Source: Haladaptatus halobius
Lineage (GTDB): Archaea > Halobacteriota > Halobacteria > Halobacteriales > Haladaptataceae
Assembly (NCBI RefSeq): GCF_020618475.1
Contig: NZ_CP085335.1
Location: forward strand, 1,488,001 to 1,552,000
Direction of reading: 5' to 3'
Length of the DNA: 64,000 nucleotides
The notes below the pieces were generated by a model. It did not search any database. It was not told where the DNA came from and was given only the letters and a program-made list of their open reading frames with translations. The translations under genes were made by a program, and so were the position numbers. Positions 40,090 to 49,049 of this stretch are shown piece by piece (position 1 is the stretch's first letter; each line of letters begins with the position of its first letter).

Positions 40090-40764
40090 ATGGAACTCGA
40101 CCGACACGTATACTCGTTCCCGATCACGTTCGACCGCGGCGACCGCCGAGTGACCGTCCACCCCTCCGGCGTCGAAACCGACGACGGACTCGTCCTCCTC
40201 GACGCCGGCTTTCCGGGCCAGACGGACGACTTGGCGTCGGCGCTCGCCGAAGACGGATTCGACCTCGACGACGTGGAGACGCTCTTCCTGACCCACCAAG
40301 ACGGCGACCACGCGGGCGGCGCGCACGAACTGGTCGAGCGAACCGACGCGACCGTCGTAGCACACCCCCGAGACGCGCTGGCCATCGAAGGGGACGAAGA
40401 TCCCATCAAATCGTCGGGCGACCGCTATCCGCCGGTTTCGGTGGACGTGCAGGTGGTCGAAGGCGTCGTGTTCCGAACCGAGGCCGGCCCGATGCGGGTC
40501 GTCGAAACACCGGGTCACACGCCCGGACACGTCTCGCTGGTTCTCCCCGACGCCGACCTACTCATCGCGGGCGACGCCCTGACCGCCGACGAAGACGGTC
40601 TCGCAGGGCCGAACGAGCGGTTCACACCCGAGATGGACGAGGCGGTCGACTCAGTCGGCAAACTGGCAGAGTTCGACGTGAGTCGAACGCTCTGCTATCA
40701 CGGCGGCTACGTCGACGAGGGGAGCGACCGAATAGCGGCGATTCGGAGATCGCTCCGAGCGTAG
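40090..40764 (+). CDS. MBL-fold metallo-hydrolase
   Basis: A 224-aa protein starting MELDRHVYSFPITFDRGDRRV. Metal motif FLTHQDGDHAGG has Gln in place of the usual middle His (H-Q-D-G-D-H), a known variant of this subgroup; VVETPGHTPGHVSL, LIAGDAL and CYHGG supply other ligands. The function is unknown. It follows the metB-like gene on the same strand after an 86-bp gap. Confidence 0.85.
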   Translation: MELDRHVYSFPITFDRGDRRVTVHPSGVETDDGLVLLDAGFPGQTDDLASALAEDGFDLDDVETLFLTHQDGDHAGGAHELVERTDATVVAHPRDALAIEGDEDPIKSSGDRYPPVSVDVQVVEGVVFRTEAGPMRVVETPGHTPGHVSLVLPDADLLIAGDALTADEDGLAGPNERFTPEMDEAVDSVGKLAEFDVSRTLCYHGGYVDEGSDRIAAIRRSLRA

Positions 40765-41212
40765 CCGACGAAACGTGGGCGGAGTATCGCCACCGATTTC
40801 GGCTATCCCCGCTTTTCACGCCCGTCATCTCCTCGATTCGGAGTTCCCATCCTTGGATGTCCCGCATAGGGTCTACCTCGGAGAACAGTCTCGGATACTA
40901 AGCGTTGTCCCCGACCTTGTCCCGTAACATCCCCAGTCCTCGTCGTCTATCTCGTAGAGCGACCCGGCTACGATAGCACCCTCCCGCTCGTGTTTCGACC
41001 GCACGTCGTAGGTCGTCAAACTCGTCCGTCCCCTCGTCGCTCAGTCGAGCTCCTTGTAACTCGCCGTGTACGTCTGCTGGCATCGAATCGCCGAGTCCGC
41101 GTACAATGGCATCCATGATAAGCACACCTCCGGCATCGAACCGACGCCATCGGGTACTCGTGGGCACACCGTTCGCGGGCGCGAGAAAACCGCGCGACCG
41201 AAAAAGACGGAA
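40765..41212. other. 448-bp gap with traces of a decayed coding sequence
   Basis: No intact gene is seen. On the minus strand one frame reads MPEVCLSWMPLYADSAIRCQ..., stops at a TGA (about 41041-41043), then continues without a start as TTYDVRSKHEREGAIVAGSLYEIDDEDWGCYG with codons ending mostly in G or C. The overlapping frame (40898-41167) also stays open. This looks like a gene remnant; I cannot name the family. Confidence 0.3.
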
Positions 41213-41479
41213 CTAAATCCGACCGACGTTCTGCACTTCGACGCTCTCGACGCCGTCGACGGTCGAGAACGATTCCTCGACCGCTTCCGTACCGCCCGCG
41301 TCGTCGGGGACGATGACGGTCGGCAGGAGCGCGACGAGACCGAACGCGACGTCGTCACGCTCGAAGCCGTTGATCTTCGCACCCTCAGGGAGCGAGTCTT
41401 CGAGTTTCTCTTGAAGATCGTCCAGATCGATCTCGGGGCTCTGCGGCATCACTTTGACTTTGGCTGCGACTTTTCCCAT
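41213..41479 (-). CDS. aef1b: Translation elongation factor aEF-1beta
   Basis: An 88-aa protein starting [26 protein letters not shown], with [36 protein letters not shown] and a terminal [12 protein letters not shown], the alpha-beta sandwich of archaeal EF-1beta. It acts as a GDP/GTP exchange factor for aEF-1alpha. It lies 2 bp downstream of the zinc-finger micro-protein gene and is probably cotranscribed. Confidence 0.93.
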   Translation of the reverse strand: MGKVAAKVKVMPQSPEIDLDDLQEKLEDSLPEGAKINGFERDDVAFGLVALLPTVIVPDDAGGTEAVEESFSTVDGVESVEVQNVGRI

Positions 41480-41481
41480 TG

Positions 41482-41658
41482 TTACGGTCCGAGGAACCCA
41501 CAGTCGGGGCACTCGTAGAGGTTGCTCTGTTTGCGGCACTTCGCACAGCGGTAGATGGTCTGCCCACAGTCGGGGCACTTGAACGACGCGGCGTTCGTGC
41601 CGGAGATGTTTATCCCGCACGAGACGCATTTTCGCGCCTGCTTCTGGGTCTGACTCAT
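41482..41658 (-). CDS. HVO_2753-family zinc-finger micro-protein
   Basis: A 58-aa protein ([15 protein letters not shown]...CPDCGFLGP) with four CxxC motifs: CVSCG, CPDCG, CAKC and CPDCG. It matches the haloarchaeal HVO_2753 type, whose loss in Haloferax volcanii affects swarming and biofilm formation. It lies 2 bp upstream of aEF-1beta on the same strand, so a link to translation is possible. Confidence 0.88.
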   Translation of the reverse strand: MSQTQKQARKCVSCGINISGTNAASFKCPDCGQTIYRCAKCRKQSNLYECPDCGFLGP

Positions 41659-41724
41659 ACCGTATCGTTTCCCCGCGCGACTTTTAACGCTTCCCTTTCC
41701 GGGTTCGGAAAACGAGACGCGACG

Positions 41725-42117
41725 TTAGAACGCGCCCGTCTCGACGGAGGTGTCCGCGTGGAGGCTGTCCTTGAGCGCGTCGTGAACCTTACAGAGTTCG
41801 AACGCGCGCTCGATGACCTGCTGCGCCGTCTCGTCGTCCGTGTCGGCTTCCCATCGGATGTCGAACGCGACCGACTGGAGCTTTCCGTCGTCGTTCGTCT
41901 CGCCGTTCACGTCGATCTCTATCTTGCCGAGGTCGCCCGCGCCTCGCTGTTCCCCGCCGACGCGCAGCGCGGGGACGTAGCAGGAGCCGTAGGCCGCCAA
42001 CAGCGATTCGATGGTGTCCGGGGCGTCCTCGCCCGTCGCGTCGATGCTGACGGAGAACTCGCGGACGTCGTTCTCCATGCTGTAGCCTTCTTCGGACGTA
42101 GTGGTGACTTCTGGCAT
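41725..42117 (-). CDS. OsmC family protein
   Basis: A 130-aa protein starting MPEVTTTSEEGYSMENDVREFSVSID. The two OsmC cysteines are in LLAAYGSCYVPALRVGGEQ and ERAFELCKVHDAL, the latter matching the C-terminal reactive-Cys region (CKVH). It probably reduces organic peroxides in the cytoplasm. This branch is shorter than, and distinct from, the OsmC-like protein at 26376-26993. Confidence 0.85.
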   Translation of the reverse strand: MPEVTTTSEEGYSMENDVREFSVSIDATGEDAPDTIESLLAAYGSCYVPALRVGGEQRGAGDLGKIEIDVNGETNDDGKLQSVAFDIRWEADTDDETAQQVIERAFELCKVHDALKDSLHADTSVETGAF

Positions 42118-42772
42118 TGCGTTTCGACTGTCTCCCGCGACGCTCCTAAGTATTGTTCTTCCGGTCGCGCTTGACGGAGAGAAAGGGGTAATCGGATGGG
42201 TTGCACCACCTGTTTCGGCGAGCCATTCGGAGAGGACGGTCGTTCATTCAGACGGGTTTTTGGGTCGCTTAGGGGAAAGTAGTCGCTTACTCAAACGAGT
42301 TGCTAGGTGTCGCTAGGGCCCATGAGTGAAGCCCTCGTTCGCTTCGCTCACTCGCCCTTCATCCACCAGGAACCGCATCCGCACCGCGACAGCCACGACC
42401 TCCCCAACCGACTCCTTCGCTCCTTTTGGTCGCTCAGTCGTCCACCGTCGGAAACGAGCGCCGACGGGTCGTTCGCTCACTGCGTTCACGTAAATCTTGC
42501 GCGAGTCGCTCACTACCTCGCTCCCGTGCGCCACCTATCAGGGCAATCGGCTACCGAGTGCATCAGTCACGAAATTCTGCCATCCCATGCTTTTCCCTGG
42601 CGGACGAAGGGCGTCTGAGGGCTTCGCGTACACTAGCGATACGTACTGCCGATCCGCTAACCAACTCATCCGAATGAACAAGCAACTCGTTAGAATCACA
42701 CACAAACACTACGAATAAACTGAAACTCGTCGCTTCGAACGCCACGAAAAATGTATTCCGTCGAAGTCGAAC
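42118..42772. other. 655-bp non-coding region, including a haloarchaeal-type spacer repeat
   Basis: I find no supportable gene. About 42325-42480 has the low-complexity pattern typical of repeats placed at haloarchaeal gene ends (CCGCACCGCGACAGCCACGA, then CTCCCCAACCGACTCC) mixed with many TCGCTC/GAGCGA motifs. 42610-42770 is more AT-rich and may carry promoter elements, though both flanking genes are on the minus strand, so it would serve the OsmC gene start. Confidence 0.4.
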
Positions 42773-43501
42773 TTAGTACGACTGAGCGTCCGTCAGGTCG
42801 AAGGTCTCGCCGCCGTCCAGAACGCGAACCTCGGCGTCGCTTCCGGTCGCTTCAACCTCTCGAACGAAGTCGTCGGTGTCCTGCTCGATGGGTGGGAACG
42901 TGTCGTAGTGCATCGGGAGCGCGAAATCGACGTCCAGCCAGTCCACCGCGATGGCGGCCTGCCACGGTCCCATCGTGAAGTGGTCGCCGATGGGAACCGC
43001 CGCGGCGTCGGGTTCGAGGTACGGCCCGATGACCTCGCGCATCTCGGTCATCAGAGCGGTGTCGCCCGCGTGGTAGAACGTCTCGCTCTCCTCGTCCGAC
43101 ACCTGCGTCGGCTTCGTGTCGCTGACTACGTAGCCCGCTGGCATCCCGCCGGAGGCTCCGTATCCGGTGTCGAGGCCGTTGGAGTGGTCGGCGCGAACCA
43201 TCGTGACGAAGGCGTCGCCGGCCTCGAAGGTGCCGCCGATGTTCATCCCGGTACCGTCTTCGACGCCGTACTCGTCAGTAATGTATCCGATTACCTCCGG
43301 GGTTGCGACGAAGTGAGCGCCCCGGTATCGATCCACGTCGGCGATGTGATCCGCGTGTCCGTGCGTGAGGAGCACGTAATCCGGGTCTAACTCCTCCGGG
43401 TCGGTGTCCGTCTTCGGGTTGTCGAAGAACGGGTCGATGAGGAGTTCGGTGTCGTCGACGACGACGTGCCACGTCGAGTGTCCGTACCAAGTAAGTTCCA
43501 T
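42773..43501 (-). CDS. UPF0173 metal-dependent hydrolase
   Basis: A 242-aa MBL-fold protein starting [26 protein letters not shown]. Metal motif [12 protein letters not shown] (HxHxDH), the second ligand in [19 protein letters not shown] (bridging Asp) and PMHYDTFP. All metal ligands of the UPF0173 family are present; the natural substrate is unknown. It is related in layout to 14669-15424. Confidence 0.9.
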   Translation of the reverse strand: MELTWYGHSTWHVVVDDTELLIDPFFDNPKTDTDPEELDPDYVLLTHGHADHIADVDRYRGAHFVATPEVIGYITDEYGVEDGTGMNIGGTFEAGDAFVTMVRADHSNGLDTGYGASGGMPAGYVVSDTKPTQVSDEESETFYHAGDTALMTEMREVIGPYLEPDAAAVPIGDHFTMGPWQAAIAVDWLDVDFALPMHYDTFPPIEQDTDDFVREVEATGSDAEVRVLDGGETFDLTDAQSY

Positions 43502-43620
43502 GGTGCGGTCGTAGGTAGTGCGTAATCGTCCTTAAAGGATGTTGGCGGTCGCGGGCGACGGTGACTGACGTGTGTTACCGGAGACCGAACGATTTTGGCG
43601 CACGACTGCGACCACTCGAT

Positions 43621-44352
43621 ATGAAACGCATCCGATTCCGCGACCCGGCCGGTTCGGTCAGAACCGGCGAATGGATCGACGGCGACCTCCGATTCGCCGA
43701 CGACAGCTACGACCCCGATGAGGTCGACGTTCTCGCGCCGAGCGACCCCACGAAGATCGTCTGCGTCGGCCTGAACTACGCCGACCACGCGGCGGAGCGA
43801 AACAAGGACGTACCCGACCGTCCGCTCCTGTTCCTCAAACCACCGAACGCGGTCGCGTCCCACGGCAGTACCGTCACGCTCCCCGCCGCAAAGGAGCGCA
43901 TCGACCACGAGGCCGAGCTGGGCGTCGTCGTCGGCGAGCAGTGTCGGCACGTCGCGGAAGAAGACGCGATGGACGTGGTCGCGGGGTTCACGTGCGCGAA
44001 CGACGTCTCGAACCGCGACGACCAAGACCGCGAGCAGAACTGGGTGCGAGGCAAGGCGTTCGACAACTCCTGTCCCCTCGGCCCGGTCGTGGCGACCCCC
44101 GACGAGGTGCCCGACGATGCCGCGGTTCGCCTGCGCGTGAACGGCGAACTCCGACAGGAGTCCTCGCGCGATCAGTTTATCTTCTCCGTGCCGGAACTCG
44201 TCGCGGAGATAACGACCTACCTCACGCTCGAATCCGGCGACGTGATCATCACCGGAACGCCCGCGGGGGTCGCGCCGCTCGAAGACGGCGACCGCGTCGA
44301 AGTCGAGATTGAGGGAATCGGCACGCTCTCGCACGACGTTCGGATTCCGTGA
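43621..44352 (+). CDS. Fumarylacetoacetate hydrolase family protein
   Basis: A 243-aa protein starting MKRIRFRDPAGSVRTGEWIDG. The FAH core includes KIVCVGLNYADHAAERNKDVPDRPLLFLKPPNAV, the metal site E-x-E (DHEAELGVVVG) with a later Asp (ANDVSNRDDQ), and GDVIITGTPAGVAPL. Members are 2-hydroxyhepta-2,4-diene-dioate isomerases, acylpyruvate hydrolases or oxaloacetate decarboxylases; which one cannot be told here. Confidence 0.9.
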   Translation: MKRIRFRDPAGSVRTGEWIDGDLRFADDSYDPDEVDVLAPSDPTKIVCVGLNYADHAAERNKDVPDRPLLFLKPPNAVASHGSTVTLPAAKERIDHEAELGVVVGEQCRHVAEEDAMDVVAGFTCANDVSNRDDQDREQNWVRGKAFDNSCPLGPVVATPDEVPDDAAVRLRVNGELRQESSRDQFIFSVPELVAEITTYLTLESGDVIITGTPAGVAPLEDGDRVEVEIEGIGTLSHDVRIP

Positions 44353-44391
44353 GTCGGCGAAGTTAACTTGGATTTCGCACCCGAAACTGCT

Positions 44392-44712
44392 CTACTCGGC
44401 ACCGGTATCGACTGATAACCGTCTCATCCCGACGTGCAACCAAACTGGAAGGGCGACCGTAACTGCCGTGTAGCCGAGCCAGATAGCGTCGCTCGCGTCG
44501 ACGCGGAGTTCCGCCACTGCGAGGCGAAGTGTGATCGGCGCGAGTACGAAAAGCCGCGTTCCGAACCATCTTCCGAGCCTAGCATCGTCACGGTTCTCCG
44601 CGCTCCCGTCGTATCCTGCGATGAGCGAGGTTTAACCTCGGTAGATGAGGCCAGCGAGGATGCCGAGAAAGCCAGCGACGAGGAACAAAATCACTGCAGC
44701 ATCGACACTCAT
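44392..44712 (-). pseudogene. DUF3784-like membrane protein interrupted by one TAA codon
   Basis: From ATG at 44710-44712 the frame reads MSVDAAVILFLVAGFLGILAG LIYRG, hits TAA at 44632-44634, and continues in the same frame as TSLIAGYDGSAENRDDARLGRWFGTRLFVLAPITLRL... to a TAG at 44392. LIAGYD...D-LGR-FG is the DUF3784 signature, and the interrupted codon corresponds to a Tyr or similar position, so one C-to-A or T-to-A change (TAC/TAT to TAA) explains it. As is, only a 26-aa one-helix peptide would be made. A sequencing error is the alternative. Confidence 0.75.
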
Positions 44713-44796
44713 TCCTCGACGATTGCGTCGGTTGTGGAATAAGTATCCCCTTCGATTCACAGCGCGAGACCGAGAAAATCGCCCGTTATCCGCCGA

Positions 44797-45960
44797 TTAC
44801 AGCGCGTCCCACGCTTTGACCGCGCGGTTCCACGAACCCACGTCGGCAATCCAGCGCGCGGCGATCATCTTCTTCAGGAACTTCGCCGGGTGGGAGTTGA
44901 AGGTGCTGACCGGGAATTCGACGCCGGCCGTCTTGACGCCGTGAGCGACCGCGTCGTCGCCGATGGAGATGACCGTTCCCTTGTCGTCGTACGTCCACGT
45001 GGCGAGCGGTTGGCCGCGGATGGAGCGGGCGATGTTCTCGCCGACGACCTCGGCGGCCTGCCACGCGGCCTGCGCGGTCGGCGGCGCGGGGTTCTCGTCT
45101 TGATCGACGATGGCGCAGTCGCCGATGGCGAACACGCGCTCGTCGCTGGTCTGGAAGTTCGCCTCGGTGGTGACGCGGTTGTGCTGGTTGTCGAGGTCGC
45201 AGTCGTCCATCGCGTCCCTGCCGGTGACGCCGCCGGTCCAGACGAACACGTCGTACTCGAGCGGTTCGCCCTCGTCGAACTGAATCTCGTCCTCGGTCGC
45301 CTCCGTGATGGGGTCGCCGGTCAGGACGTTGATGTCCTTTTCGAGGAGGTACTTCTTCACAGTCCCTTGCAGTTCGGGGTCTTGCCCGGGCATGATCTCG
45401 TCCAGCGCCTCCACGAGGTAGATGTCGATGGGCGCGCGGTGTTTGTCGCGGTACTCGGCGATCTCGCCCGCGCTCTGGATACCCGACAGCCCCGCTCCGC
45501 CGACGACGACCTTCGCGGGGTCGTTGCGCGACGCGGTCTTCGCGGCCTCCTTGACCGCGTCGTGGATTTCGAGCGCGTCGTCCAGTCCCTTCAGCGTCAG
45601 CGAGTTCTCCGCCATGCCCGGGATGCCGTAGTAGGCCGTCTTGCTTCCGAGGGCGACGAGGAGATAGTCGTAGTCGATGTCGTCGCCACTTTCGAGTTCG
45701 ACCGACCTATCGTCGGTATCGACGCCCGTGACGGTGTCCTGAACGAATCGCGTGCTCGGCGATTTGATATCGTGAATCGGGAGCGTTATCTTGTCCTTGA
45801 CGCGAGGGTCGCGGATGACCCGGTGGGATTCGTGCAGCACGAGGTGGTAATCGGTGTCCGACACCCACGTGATGTCGGCGTTGTCCAGTTCCCCTTCGAG
45901 TTGCTGTATCGCGCCAGCACCAGCGTATCCAGCACCGAGCACGACGACCTTCGTAGCCAT
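44797..45960 (-). CDS. NAD(P)/FAD-dependent oxidoreductase (NDH-2-like)
   Basis: A 387-aa protein starting MATKVVVLGAGYAGAGAIQQL, a GxGxxG FAD site. A second Rossmann motif is KVVVGGAGLSGIQSAGEIAEY, followed by FVWTGGVTG and FAIGDCAIVDQ (flavin phosphate Asp), the layout of type II NADH dehydrogenases and sulfide:quinone reductase relatives. The C-terminal helices (AKFLKKMIAARWIADV) may bind the membrane. The upstream frame extension is rejected; the ATG matches the family start. Confidence 0.88.
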   Translation of the reverse strand: MATKVVVLGAGYAGAGAIQQLEGELDNADITWVSDTDYHLVLHESHRVIRDPRVKDKITLPIHDIKSPSTRFVQDTVTGVDTDDRSVELESGDDIDYDYLLVALGSKTAYYGIPGMAENSLTLKGLDDALEIHDAVKEAAKTASRNDPAKVVVGGAGLSGIQSAGEIAEYRDKHRAPIDIYLVEALDEIMPGQDPELQGTVKKYLLEKDINVLTGDPITEATEDEIQFDEGEPLEYDVFVWTGGVTGRDAMDDCDLDNQHNRVTTEANFQTSDERVFAIGDCAIVDQDENPAPPTAQAAWQAAEVVGENIARSIRGQPLATWTYDDKGTVISIGDDAVAHGVKTAGVEFPVSTFNSHPAKFLKKMIAARWIADVGSWNRAVKAWDAL

Positions 45961-46094
45961 GTGCGAACCTCGGGAGTCATCCGATACAAAGGCTTTGAAA
46001 CCCGAAGCAGAATGTGAGTTATTCACTCTCTCGGTGTCACGTGACCGGTAGGCTGCAAGCTTTAAAGGTAATCGCGCGCAACTCTCTCGCACTT

Positions 46095-46340
46095 ATGGAC
46101 GAGCAGGAACTTCGGAAGGAAGCGCACGACCTCGACGTGACCGTCTGGGTCGGCAAGAGCGGACTCTCCGCCGTCACGGACGAACTGAAGAATCAACTAC
46201 AGAACGAGAAGCTCGTGAAGGTGAAGTTCCTCCGGGCGGCCCGCGGCGGCACCTCGACCGATGAACTCGCCGACGAACTCGCCGACGAGGCGAACGCCGA
46301 ACTCATCGAAACGCGGGGGAACACGGCGGTGTACCATTGA
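46095..46340 (+). CDS. YhbY family RNA-binding protein (CRM domain)
   Basis: An 81-aa protein starting MDEQELRKEAHDLDVTVWVGKSGLSAVTDELKNQL. The CRM fold signature V-VGK-GLS and ELVKVKF-like NEKLVKVKFLRAARGG are clear. Bacterial relatives bind pre-50S ribosomes. Its TGA overlaps the MscS start (TGATG), giving a coupled pair. Confidence 0.9.
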   Translation: MDEQELRKEAHDLDVTVWVGKSGLSAVTDELKNQLQNEKLVKVKFLRAARGGTSTDELADELADEANAELIETRGNTAVYH

Positions 46341-47254
46341 TGCAAGGCGGTAGCAGTGGTCAGGGGGCGAACACGGTTATCGAGAAATTACTGTTCGACC
46401 TTGGTCTTAGCTCGGGAGTCGCAGAGTTTGCGGCACAAACTATCGTCTTCATCGTTTCGTTACTCGCTATCTATCTCATCGGGCGCGCCGTCGTCATTCC
46501 GCTCGCCAAGAGCCTGATGGACAGGCGCGGCTACGACGAGAGCGTCAAAAATCCGCTCACTAAAATCACCCACTTCGTCGTTCTGTTCGCGGCCGTTACG
46601 ATTGCATTCGGGTTGGCCGGATTAGGCGACTTCCTCACCGCCCTCGCCACCGTCGCCGCCGCCGCGACGCTCGCAATCGGCTTCGCCCTGCAGGACATCA
46701 TCGCCAACTTCGTCGCAGGAGTGTTCATCTTCACCGACAAACCGTTCAAGATTGGCGACTGGATAGAGTGGGACGGCGGAAGCTACTCCGGAATCGTGGA
46801 GGACATCGACCTGCGGGTGACCCGCGTCCGAACCTTCGACAACGAACTCCTGACGGTGCCGAACTCGGTGCTGACGGACGGCGTCATCAAAAATCCCGTC
46901 GCCAAGGATACACTTCGCATCCAGTTCCTCTTCGGCATCGGCTACGACGACGATATCCATCAGGCGACCGATATCCTCGTCGAGGAGGCCGAAAACCATC
47001 CCGAGATTCTGGACGACCCCGGCCCGTCGGTTCGGCTCACCGAACTCGGCGACTCCGCGGTTGGTCTCAAATCCCGGTTCTGGATCGCCGACCCGCGACG
47101 GGGGGACTTCGTGAAGACGCGCGGCGAGTACGTCACCGCCGTCAAGGAGCGATTCGATGCAGAAAGAATCGATATGCCCTACCCCCACCGCCAACTCACG
47201 GGCGGCGTCGAGGTCGCCAACCCCGCCGAGTTGGCCGAGATTTCGAGCGACTAA
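46340..47254 (+). CDS. Small-conductance mechanosensitive channel (MscS family)
   Basis: A 304-aa protein starting at ATG 46340 (MQGGSSGQGANTVIEKLL). Three hydrophobic helices lead into the pore helix LGDFLTALATVAAAATLAIGFALQDIIANFVAGVFIF, then the beta domain KPFKIGDWIEWDG...VEDIDLRVTRVRTFDNELLTVPNSVL and the C-terminal alpha-beta part. It would release solutes during osmotic downshock, valuable to a halophile. It is coupled to the upstream YhbY gene. Confidence 0.95.
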   Translation: MQGGSSGQGANTVIEKLLFDLGLSSGVAEFAAQTIVFIVSLLAIYLIGRAVVIPLAKSLMDRRGYDESVKNPLTKITHFVVLFAAVTIAFGLAGLGDFLTALATVAAAATLAIGFALQDIIANFVAGVFIFTDKPFKIGDWIEWDGGSYSGIVEDIDLRVTRVRTFDNELLTVPNSVLTDGVIKNPVAKDTLRIQFLFGIGYDDDIHQATDILVEEAENHPEILDDPGPSVRLTELGDSAVGLKSRFWIADPRRGDFVKTRGEYVTAVKERFDAERIDMPYPHRQLTGGVEVANPAELAEISSD

Positions 47255-47328
47255 CGCGACCGTCAGCGCCGGTCGTTTCAACCGAGGAGAAAGAGCGTAG
47301 AAGTCGGTCGGGGTGTTATTTTTACGGC

Positions 47329-48182
47329 GTGAAAAAGAGCAGACGCGCGTTCCTCTCCGCCGTGGGGACGGTCGGGGGAACCCTAGCTCTCGCCGGATGT
47401 GCCGGAAACGACCCGCAGGACGCCGAAGCAGGGTCGGCGACGACGACCCAAACCGAATCGTCGGCGGGGACATCGACCGCGAGCGGCGGCGACCCCGAGC
47501 AGACCGTCTCCACGTCGCTAATTCGCGCCGGAACCGAACAAGAGACGACTGTGTATGAGATTCGCTCGGGGCGAGGCCCGACCGTGTTCGTCGTCGGCGG
47601 GATGCACGGCAACGAGGAGAGCGGCTACTGGGCGGCCGGCGACATCCGGCGCTGGGAGATCGCCGCCGGGACGCTGGTCGTGCTTCCGGAAGCGAACGCG
47701 CCGGCGATCGAGCAACATCGCCGGGAGTGGCCCGGAGAGATGGACTTGAATCGACAGTTTCCGATGGGCGAACCGCCGAAGAACGCGCTCACACGGGCAA
47801 TTTGGAAAACGATCGGTCGCCACGACCCCGACGTGCTCGTCGACCTCCACAGTTCGAAGGGAAGGGCATCTTGAGACGGAAGAACGACGAGGGCGTCGGA
47901 CAGAACGTCTTTCACTCGAACCACGAGGACGTAGTTTGGAGCGTCCAACGCGCCATCGAGTATCTGAACGACGAGTTCGTCACCGGATACGAACCGATTT
48001 ACGACTTCGTTCGGACGCCCGTGGACGAATCCGAGTACGCGACCGCGCCAATGCTCATCAACAAGGCGCGACGGGACCGAGATATTAGGTCCTGTCTCTT
48101 CGAGGTCACGCAGGACGGCGTGAAACCGGAGAAACGCGCGCGGTGGACGAAGGCGTTCGTCGCCGGCGTGCTCGACTCGTAG
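47329..48182 (+). pseudogene. Frameshifted Tat-exported AstE/AspA-like lipoprotein
   Basis: GTG at 47329 begins MKKSRRAFLSAVGTVGGTLALAGC, a twin-arginine signal with a lipobox Cys. The body carries the zinc motif GGMHGNEESGYW (HxxE) and VDLHSS, as in succinylglutamate desuccinylase/aspartoacylase. Directly after VDLHSSKG the bases GAAGG are duplicated in tandem (47856-47860 and 47861-47865). Removing 5 bp restores 282 codons through GILRRKNDEGVGQNVFHSN... to the stop at 48182. The lesion removes the C-terminal third, so the present product should be inactive. Confidence 0.85.
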
Positions 48183-48226
48183 GATATCCGAGCGTTGTGA
48201 CTCGGCGACGAGATGACGGTATGAAT

Positions 48227-48531
48227 GGCGGACGGCCGGACTTGCCCGGCGTTCCGGGCCGGGGAATCCCGGTTGCCTTCTCCACCCCGCGATCCTGCGA
48301 GCGACAGATGTCCGATGGTCCGCTGCTCACTTCCGTGCCTGACGGATTGCCACCGGTTAACTGCGACGAGACACCCCTGCGAGTGTTCGTCGCAGACCGC
48401 TGTCCCCGCAGGACGAGGCTTCTGCGTTGGCTTCCGGGGCCCGGCCCGGTCTGACCGGACGTGTCCGGAGTTCGGTCCCCGCTCAAGACCGTAGCGCGGG
48501 TTGAGAGCAGGGCCTAACTGCCCGACCTAGT
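48227..48531 (-). ncRNA. ffs: Signal recognition particle 7S RNA
   Basis: On the minus strand the transcript has the universal SRP helix-8 core GTCAGGCACGGAAGTGAGCAGC (positions 48322-48343), flanked by CGGTGGCAATCC, and long GC-rich pairing arms. The boundaries are estimated from the paired ends (about 305 nt, the usual archaeal length). A TATA-like CCTTAAGG at about 48555-48562 lies about 27 nt upstream of the estimated 5' end. It scaffolds SRP19 and SRP54 for targeting proteins to the membrane. Confidence 0.92.
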
Positions 48532-48634
48532 CCATCTCTACGTAGCCGACTCTGCCTTAAGGGCCTTTCGGGTTTCGCCGAATCGGCACCGAATCGGCGG
48601 CCAACGTTCGTCGAGCGTCCCCGCCGGTCGTCTC

Positions 48635-48967
48635 CTAGCCGACGGTCACGATGGCGACGACGTTAGAGAGGACGACGAGCGTCCCGACGGCGAGGTAGAC
48701 CAGACTCCCAAGTCGGAAGGTTCGGTGGGAGCGCCGCGTCCACCCCGAGAGGACGACCAACAGGACGACGGTTATCGCTTTGACGATCACGAGACCGGCG
48801 ATACCGACCTCATCGAGGAGATGCGCGACGAAGGGGTTCCCCTCTTCGAGTCCGAGTTCCAGTCCCACTCCGGTGGTCACGACGTCGCCGAGCATCACTC
48901 CGAGGACGGCGATCAACAGCGGCAGGGAGACGTGCGACCACGGTCGAGAGTGAGCGTCCGGCGACAC
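48635..48967 (-). CDS. DUF5658 membrane protein
   Basis: A 110-aa protein with GTG start (MSPDAHSRPWSHVSLPLL). Three hydrophobic segments and the DUF5658 pattern LGDVVTTGVGLELGLEEGNPFVAHLL (D-x2-TT...G-EEGNP) are visible. The function is unknown. It lies between the 7S RNA and another membrane protein gene on the same strand. Confidence 0.78.
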   Translation of the reverse strand: MSPDAHSRPWSHVSLPLLIAVLGVMLGDVVTTGVGLELGLEEGNPFVAHLLDEVGIAGLVIVKAITVVLLVVLSGWTRRSHRTFRLGSLVYLAVGTLVVLSNVVAIVTVG

Positions 48968-49049
48968 GGAACAGCCTCCGCCGTCGCGCCACTTTGTTAT
49001 AGGCCGACTGAACGGGGGTAACAGGCCGCTGAGCCGCGAAAATGGCCGA

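Noticed and set aside
44632..44634. Recoding of the internal stop as pyrrolysine
   Set aside because: The codon is TAA, not TAG, and no pyl genes are seen in the window.
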